Shown: positions 59,612-64,000 of the stretch, piece by piece | How positions within the stretch are numbered: the first letter of the stretch is position 1 | How the letters are laid out: each line of letters starts with the position of its first letter | Assembly: GCF_004310345.1 (NCBI RefSeq) | Contig: NZ_SISK01000002.1 | Location: forward strand, 310,001 to 374,000 | Reading direction: 5' to 3' | Length of the DNA stretch: 64,000 nucleotides | Source: Paracoccus subflavus | GTDB taxonomy: Bacteria > Pseudomonadota > Alphaproteobacteria > Rhodobacterales > Rhodobacteraceae | Program-made: the position numbers and the translations under genes | Notes under the pieces: generated by a model | Database searches by the model: none | What the model saw: the letters and a program-made list of their open reading frames with translations, nothing else | What the model was told of the DNA's origin: nothing

Positions 59612-60748
59612 ATGAGAAAATCCGCCCGCGGTCAGGTTGACCCGTTCATCGTCATGGACGTGATGGAGGCCGCCGCCCGCGCCGAGGCGCAGGGCCGTCA
59701 TATCATCCACATGGAGGTCGGCCAGCCTTCGACCCCCGCGCCCCACGGTGCACGCCGCGCCCTGGCCGCCGCGCTGGAACAGCCGTTGGGCTATACCGTC
59801 GCGCTTGGCCTGCCCGCGCTGCGCCAGGGCATCGCCGATCTGTATCGCCGCTGGTACGGGGTCGATCTGGACCCGGCCCGCGTGGTGGTGACGCCGGGCA
59901 GCAGCGGAGCGTTCATCATCGCGTTTTCGGCCCTGTTCGATGCGGGAGACCGGGTGGCGATGGGCTATCCCGGCTATCCCAGCTATCGCCAGATCCTGCG
60001 GGCCATGTCGCTGGAGCCGGTGGGCATCCCGACCCGGCCCGAGGATCGCTATCAGCCGCGTCCGGGCGACCTGCCCGATGGCTGCGCGGGGCTGATCCTC
60101 GCCTCGCCCGGCAACCCCTCGGGGACGGTGCTGCGGACCGACGAGCTGCGCGAACTGTCGGATGCGGCCAAGGCGCGCGGCATGGCGCTGATCTCGGACG
60201 AGATCTATCACGGCCTGTCCTATGGCGACCGCTGCCATTCCGCGCTGGAGGTGACGGACGAGGTGTTCGTCATCAATTCCTTCAGCAAGTATTTTTCCAT
60301 GACCGGCTGGCGGGTGGGCTGGATGGTGGTGCCTGAAAGCCACATCCGCACGGTGGAACGGCTGGCGCAGAACCTGTTCATCTGCCCGCCCCATGCCAGC
60401 CAGGTCGCGGCCCTTGCCGCCCTGGACTGCACCGCCGAGATGGAGGCCAACCTGGCGGTCTATGCCGAAAACCGCCGCCTGATGCTGGAAGGGCTGCCCC
60501 GCGCGGGCTTTGACCGCATCGCGCCGCCCGAAGGGGCGTTCTATATCTATGCCGACGTATCGCACCTGACCGGCAATTCGCTGAGCTTTGCGGCGGACAT
60601 TCTGGAAAAGACGGGCGTCGCGGTGACGCCGGGACTGGATTTCGACCCTGAACGCGGGGCCCGGACGCTGCGCTTTTCCTATGCCCGCGCGACCGTCGAC
60701 ATCGCCGAAGGGCTGCGCCGCCTGCAAGGATTCATGGCCGCGCGATGA
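59612..60748 (+). CDS. PLP-dependent class I/II aminotransferase
   Basis: 378 residues. PLP lysine K226 in NSFSKYFSMTGWRVGW, ASPGNPSGTVL near residue 164 (PLP/aromatic contacts), LISDEIYHGLSYG with the PLP-ring Asp, and the C-terminal carboxylate-binding Arg in TLRFSYARATVDI. Fold type I, aspartate-aminotransferase-like subgroup; amino donor not predictable. Translationally coupled to the following amidase by ATGA. Confidence 0.92.
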   Translation: MRKSARGQVDPFIVMDVMEAAARAEAQGRHIIHMEVGQPSTPAPHGARRALAAALEQPLGYTVALGLPALRQGIADLYRRWYGVDLDPARVVVTPGSSGAFIIAFSALFDAGDRVAMGYPGYPSYRQILRAMSLEPVGIPTRPEDRYQPRPGDLPDGCAGLILASPGNPSGTVLRTDELRELSDAAKARGMALISDEIYHGLSYGDRCHSALEVTDEVFVINSFSKYFSMTGWRVGWMVVPESHIRTVERLAQNLFICPPHASQVAALAALDCTAEMEANLAVYAENRRLMLEGLPRAGFDRIAPPEGAFYIYADVSHLTGNSLSFAADILEKTGVAVTPGLDFDPERGARTLRFSYARATVDIAEGLRRLQGFMAAR

Positions 60749-61938
60749 GGATGCTGGCCCTTGTCCTGACCCTGCTGCTGGGGCTGCCCGTACTGGGCAA
60801 CGAACCGGCTCGGCTGGATCTGGGCGGCTCGGCCCTTGTCGCGACGGGGCGGGGCTGGGGCGGCCCGCCACCGCTGGAATTGCGGCTGTCGCTGACGGCG
60901 CCCGTTCCGTTCGGCGCTTTTCTGGTGGGCGATCCGGCAAGGCTGGTTGTCGATCTGGAGGGCGCCGATCTGGGTGCCGCCCGGCCCGAGGATCTGTTCG
61001 GGGCAAACCTCGTGCCCGCGATCCGCTGGGGCCGGCACGAGGGCCGTTGGTCCCGCATCGTTGTCGAACTGCCCGGCCCCTACCGGATCGACAGCGCGGG
61101 ACAATGGCCGGGCGCGCAGTCGTCCGACCTGCGGGTACGGTTGCGCCCGGTCGCGGCGGCGGATTTCGCCCCCCGGTCCTCGGCCGCCTTGCGCGGCCTG
61201 CCCGATCCCGTTCCCCTGGACCCGCCGGCCCCTGACGGGCCGTTAACCGTCATGCTGGATCCCGGACACGGCGGCTTTGACCCCGGCGCCCTGGCCGAGG
61301 GCGAAAGTGAGGCGAACCTGGTTCTGGTCTTTGCCCTGGAACTGCAGGCAGCGCTGCGGGACCGGGGGGTCGATGCCCGGATGACGCGGCAGGACGACAG
61401 CTTCGTCGCCCTGGACCAGCGCATGACGGCAGCCCGGCAGGCGCGGGCGGATCTGTTCATCTCGCTCCATGCCGATGCCTTGCCCGAAGGGCAGGCGGCG
61501 GGGGCTACGATCTATGTCTGGAATCCCGCCGCCGACCGCCGCGCGGCGGAACAACTGGCCCTGCACCACGGGCGCCGCGACCTTGTGGCGGGTGCGGATC
61601 TGACCGGCCAGGACGATGCGCTGGCCGGGGTTCTGATGGACATGGCCCGCACCGACACCCAGCCCCGGTCGGAACTGTTCGCGCGCTGGTTGACCTCGCG
61701 CATGGCGCTTTCGGGGCTGGACATGCATCCCCGGCCGGTGCAGCCGGGAACCTATGTGGTCCTGAAATCCCCCGATATCCCATCCGTTCTGCTGGAACTG
61801 GGATTCATCTCGGACCATGACGACCGGGCCAATCTGCTCAATCCCGCATGGCGCGAGCGGATGGTCCGGGCGGTTGCCGACGCGGCGGCCGGCTGGGCCC
61901 GCGACGAGGCCGCGCGCACGGGCCGGTTGCGGCAATAA
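60745..61938 (+). CDS. amiC: N-acetylmuramoyl-L-alanine amidase with AMIN domain
   Basis: 397 residues. Signal peptide 1-18 (LALVLTLLLGLPVLG), an AMIN peptidoglycan-targeting domain (about 45-140, LSLTAPVPFGAFLVGDPARL), then the zinc amidase_3 domain: MLDPGHGGFDPGA near residue 172 (Zn His), SEANLVLVFALEL (Zn Glu), DLFISLHADA (Zn His) and a C-terminal SVLLELGFISDHDD (catalytic Glu). It cleaves septal peptidoglycan. The neighbouring PBP1A supports a cell-wall role. Confidence 0.93.
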   Translation: MRMLALVLTLLLGLPVLGNEPARLDLGGSALVATGRGWGGPPPLELRLSLTAPVPFGAFLVGDPARLVVDLEGADLGAARPEDLFGANLVPAIRWGRHEGRWSRIVVELPGPYRIDSAGQWPGAQSSDLRVRLRPVAAADFAPRSSAALRGLPDPVPLDPPAPDGPLTVMLDPGHGGFDPGALAEGESEANLVLVFALELQAALRDRGVDARMTRQDDSFVALDQRMTAARQARADLFISLHADALPEGQAAGATIYVWNPAADRRAAEQLALHHGRRDLVAGADLTGQDDALAGVLMDMARTDTQPRSELFARWLTSRMALSGLDMHPRPVQPGTYVVLKSPDIPSVLLELGFISDHDDRANLLNPAWRERMVRAVADAAAGWARDEAARTGRLRQ

Positions 61939-61983
61939 GCCGGAACGGCCAGTGTTGTTTTGACCGGGACAGCCCGCGCCGTT

Positions 61984-64000
61984 ATGAGAAAGACGATTCC
62001 AAGAAAGGCCCTGCCCGTGCTGCGCCCCATCCTGTCCTTCTTTGGCGCCATCTTTTCGTGGTTCGTCACCGCAAGCTTTTTCATCGCGCTGACGCTGGGC
62101 GCGATCTTCTGGATCTATTCCCGCGACCTGCCCAGCCACGAGACGCTGGCCCAATACACGCCAAAGACGATCAGCCGCATCTATTCGGGCGAAGGGATGC
62201 TGATCGACGAATTCGCCGAGGAACGCCGCCTGTTCGTCCCGGTCGAGGAAATCCCCGATCTGGTCAGGCACGCCTTCATCAGCGCCGAGGACAAGAATTT
62301 CTACAGCCATCCCGGCTATGACGTGCGGGGCATCATCAGTGCCGCCTACGAAGCCGTGGCCTCGGGCGGATCGTCGGTGCGGGGGGCATCCACCATCACC
62401 CAGCAGGTGATGAAGAACTTTCTGCTGTCGTCGGACCGCAGCGTCGAACGCAAGGTCAAGGAACTGATCCTGGCGTCCCGGCTGGAACGCACGCTGTCCA
62501 AGGACCAGATCCTGGAACTGTATCTGAACGAGATCTTCCTGGGCCAGAACAGCTTCGGCGTGGCCGCCGCCGCCCAGACCTATTTCAACAAGTCGCTGAC
62601 AGAACTGGCCCCGCACGAGGCCGCGATGCTGGCCGCCATGCCCCAGGCGCCCGGACGCTATCACCCGGTGCGCGCCAAGGACCGCGTGACCGAACGGCGC
62701 AACTATGTCCTGCGCGAGATGTGGCAGAACGGCTATATCGACGAGGCCGCCTATCAGGCCGAGGCGCGGCTGCCGCTGAAATCGGTGCAGAACGGCGACT
62801 ATCCCGCGTTCCAGCAGCAACTGCCGCCGCGCGGGTATTTCACCGACGAAATTCGCCGCCAGCTTTCGGCGCAGTTCGGAAACGAGGAATTCTTCGGCGG
62901 CGGGCTGACGATCCGCGCAACCGTGGACCCCGACCTGCAATCCGCCGCCGCCGATGCCCTGCGCGAGGCGCTGGAGCAGTATGACCGCGGCACGGGCATC
63001 TGGCGCGGCACGGGCGAAACGATCCCGGCCGACCAGTTGGCGGACGAGGCCGCCTGGCGCGGCGCGTTGTGGCAGGTCCGGGTGCCGCGCGACATCCCAG
63101 GCTGGCGTCCCGCCGTGGTGCTGGAGGTGGGTGAACGCGATGCCCGCATCGGCATCGAGGGCATCGAAGAGGACGGCGACGGCCACTGGATCCCCGCCGA
63201 GGACGTGCAATGGGCTCGCAAGCGCGGCGAGGATGGCCGGCCGGGCCCCGCCGCGCAGGTTGCAGGCGATCTGGTCGCCGAGGGCGAGGTCGTGCTGGTG
63301 CGCGCCATGACCCAGGACGGCGACGGCAGCTTTGTCCGCTGGACCCTGCGCCAGGTACCCGAGGTACAGGGCGGGTTCATGGCCATGGACGTGAACACCG
63401 GGCGCGTGATGGCGATGCAGGGCGGGTTCAGCTATCAGTCCTCGGTCTTCAACCGGGCCACGCAGGCGCAGCGCCAGCCGGGATCGTCCTTCAAGCCCTT
63501 CGTCTATGCCGCCGCGCTGGACAACAACTATACCCCCGCAACCATCGTCGTGGACGAACCGATCACGCTGAACACGCCCTTCGGTCTGTGGGAACCCAAG
63601 AATTCGACCGGCAAGACCTATGGTCCGACGCCCCTGCGCACCGGCATCGAGATGTCCAGAAACCTGATGACCATCCGCATCGCCCAGGACATCGGGATGG
63701 AGAGGGTGGCGGATTATGCCGAACGCTTCGGCGTCTATGACGACCTCAAGCCGTTCCTGGCCAACGCCCTGGGCGCGCAGGAAACCACGCTGTTCAAGAT
63801 GGTTGCCGCCTATGCGATGTTCGCCAATGGCGGCGAACGGGTTGAACCGACGCTGGTGGACCGTGTGCAGGACCGGCGCGGCCGCACCATCTATCGCCAC
63901 GACCAGCGGGTCTGCGAGACCTGCGGCCAGCAGGCGCTGCCGGCGGGGCAGGGGCCGGTGATCGACACGAATCGCGAACGGGTCATGGACGCGGTGACGG
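61984..64000 (+). CDS. mrcA: Penicillin-binding protein 1A, 3' end beyond window
   Basis: 672 codons visible, open at the window edge. A membrane anchor at residues 18-45 (FGAIFSWFVTASFFIALTLG), then a GT51 transglycosylase with catalytic glutamate in FISAEDKNFYSHPGYD near residue 101 and STITQQVMKNFLL, an OB-like insert, and the transpeptidase with the SxxK motif in RQPGSSFKPFVYAAAL near residue 500 and the SxN motif EMSRNLMT near residue 558. It polymerises and crosslinks peptidoglycan. The usual third motif (KTGT) lies past 64000. Confidence 0.95.
   Translation, partial: MRKTIPRKALPVLRPILSFFGAIFSWFVTASFFIALTLGAIFWIYSRDLPSHETLAQYTPKTISRIYSGEGMLIDEFAEERRLFVPVEEIPDLVRHAFISAEDKNFYSHPGYDVRGIISAAYEAVASGGSSVRGASTITQQVMKNFLLSSDRSVERKVKELILASRLERTLSKDQILELYLNEIFLGQNSFGVAAAAQTYFNKSLTELAPHEAAMLAAMPQAPGRYHPVRAKDRVTERRNYVLREMWQNGYIDEAAYQAEARLPLKSVQNGDYPAFQQQLPPRGYFTDEIRRQLSAQFGNEEFFGGGLTIRATVDPDLQSAAADALREALEQYDRGTGIWRGTGETIPADQLADEAAWRGALWQVRVPRDIPGWRPAVVLEVGERDARIGIEGIEEDGDGHWIPAEDVQWARKRGEDGRPGPAAQVAGDLVAEGEVVLVRAMTQDGDGSFVRWTLRQVPEVQGGFMAMDVNTGRVMAMQGGFSYQSSVFNRATQAQRQPGSSFKPFVYAAALDNNYTPATIVVDEPITLNTPFGLWEPKNSTGKTYGPTPLRTGIEMSRNLMTIRIAQDIGMERVADYAERFGVYDDLKPFLANALGAQETTLFKMVAAYAMFANGGERVEPTLVDRVQDRRGRTIYRHDQRVCETCGQQALPAGQGPVIDTNRERVMDAVT

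Noticed and set aside
58700..61006. 768-codon minus-strand frame running through the aminotransferase gene into the dsbA-like gene
   Set aside because: Only the last 246 codons (from ATG 59440) carry a signal peptide and a thioredoxin fold; the rest is antisense to an intact aminotransferase.
61243..63900. 885-codon minus-strand frame opposite amiC and mrcA
   Set aside because: It is a shadow of two well-defined cell-wall genes; no motifs.

Overview
The window is high-GC, densely packed alphaproteobacterial chromosome. Several things point to the family Rhodobacteraceae, most likely Paracoccus or a close relative. These are the order rnd-kdsD-lptC-lptA-lptB-hpf-ptsN, the choXWV/betIBA choline block, a GGATATTT intergenic element beside GC hairpins, and a terminal amiC-like/mrcA pair. 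No rRNA or tRNA gene was found. The genus is an inference from gene content, not from a marker gene.

Layout. (1) 1-6311: an overlapping operon for oxidative sugar breakdown: sugar-acid dehydratase (5' end cut off), galactose/arabinose 1-dehydrogenase, ketoglutarate-semialdehyde dehydrogenase, lactonase, aldose epimerase, KDGal kinase, KDPGal aldolase. It mixes De Ley-Doudoroff steps with a Weimberg step. (2) 6434-11906: a secreted protein of unknown function, an RNase D-like exonuclease, and the envelope block kdsD-lptCAB-hpf-ptsN. (3) 11.9-13.3 kb: AT-richer gene debris: a membrane-protein tail, a frameshifted sulfotransferase and a nitrilase-family tail. (4) 13.6-41.5 kb, possibly to 43.3 kb: a catabolic island. 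It holds two ATP-dependent hydantoinase pairs (HyuAB and HyuBA), LysR, AraC-type and double-headed GntR regulators, an Old Yellow Enzyme, a broken MaoC/HTD2 dehydratase, and 5-oxoprolinase genes pxpA, pxpB and pxpC interleaved with a biotin carboxyl carrier and a biotin carboxylase. Next come a PotABCD-like importer with two different ATPases and two binding proteins (one with no signal peptide), two SDR dehydrogenases, an amidase, a PuuE-like deacetylase and a CobW-type metallochaperone. (5) 43.2-49 kb: a cupin-SnoaL fusion, an acetyltransferase, a dead IS5-type transposase, an isolated hisA, a DUF2147 protein, an alpha/beta hydrolase and a UDP-sulfoquinovose synthase. (6) 49.1-52.1 kb: ABC-dependent polysaccharide export (KpsT, KpsE, KpsM). 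(7) 52.1-58.6 kb: choline uptake (choXWV) divergent from betIBA, with a recognisable BetI operator between them. (8) 58.7-64 kb: DsbA-like protein, aminotransferase, N-acetylmuramoyl-L-alanine amidase and a penicillin-binding protein 1A cut by the window edge.

How the parts may work together. The island looks like a complete import-and-ring-opening system for one or more cyclic amides (hydantoin, lactam, imide or oxoproline type). The most unusual part is 21.7-29.9 kb, where one operon encodes HyuB, HyuA, PxpA, BCCP, biotin carboxylase, PxpB and PxpC. PxpB and PxpC resemble the carboxyltransferase half of urea carboxylase, so the operon could encode a split, biotin-dependent carboxylase acting with ATP-dependent ring-opening enzymes. 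Its leader RNA can be drawn in two mutually exclusive folds, one of which covers the Shine-Dalgarno sequence. Substrate and function are inferred only from gene families and context.
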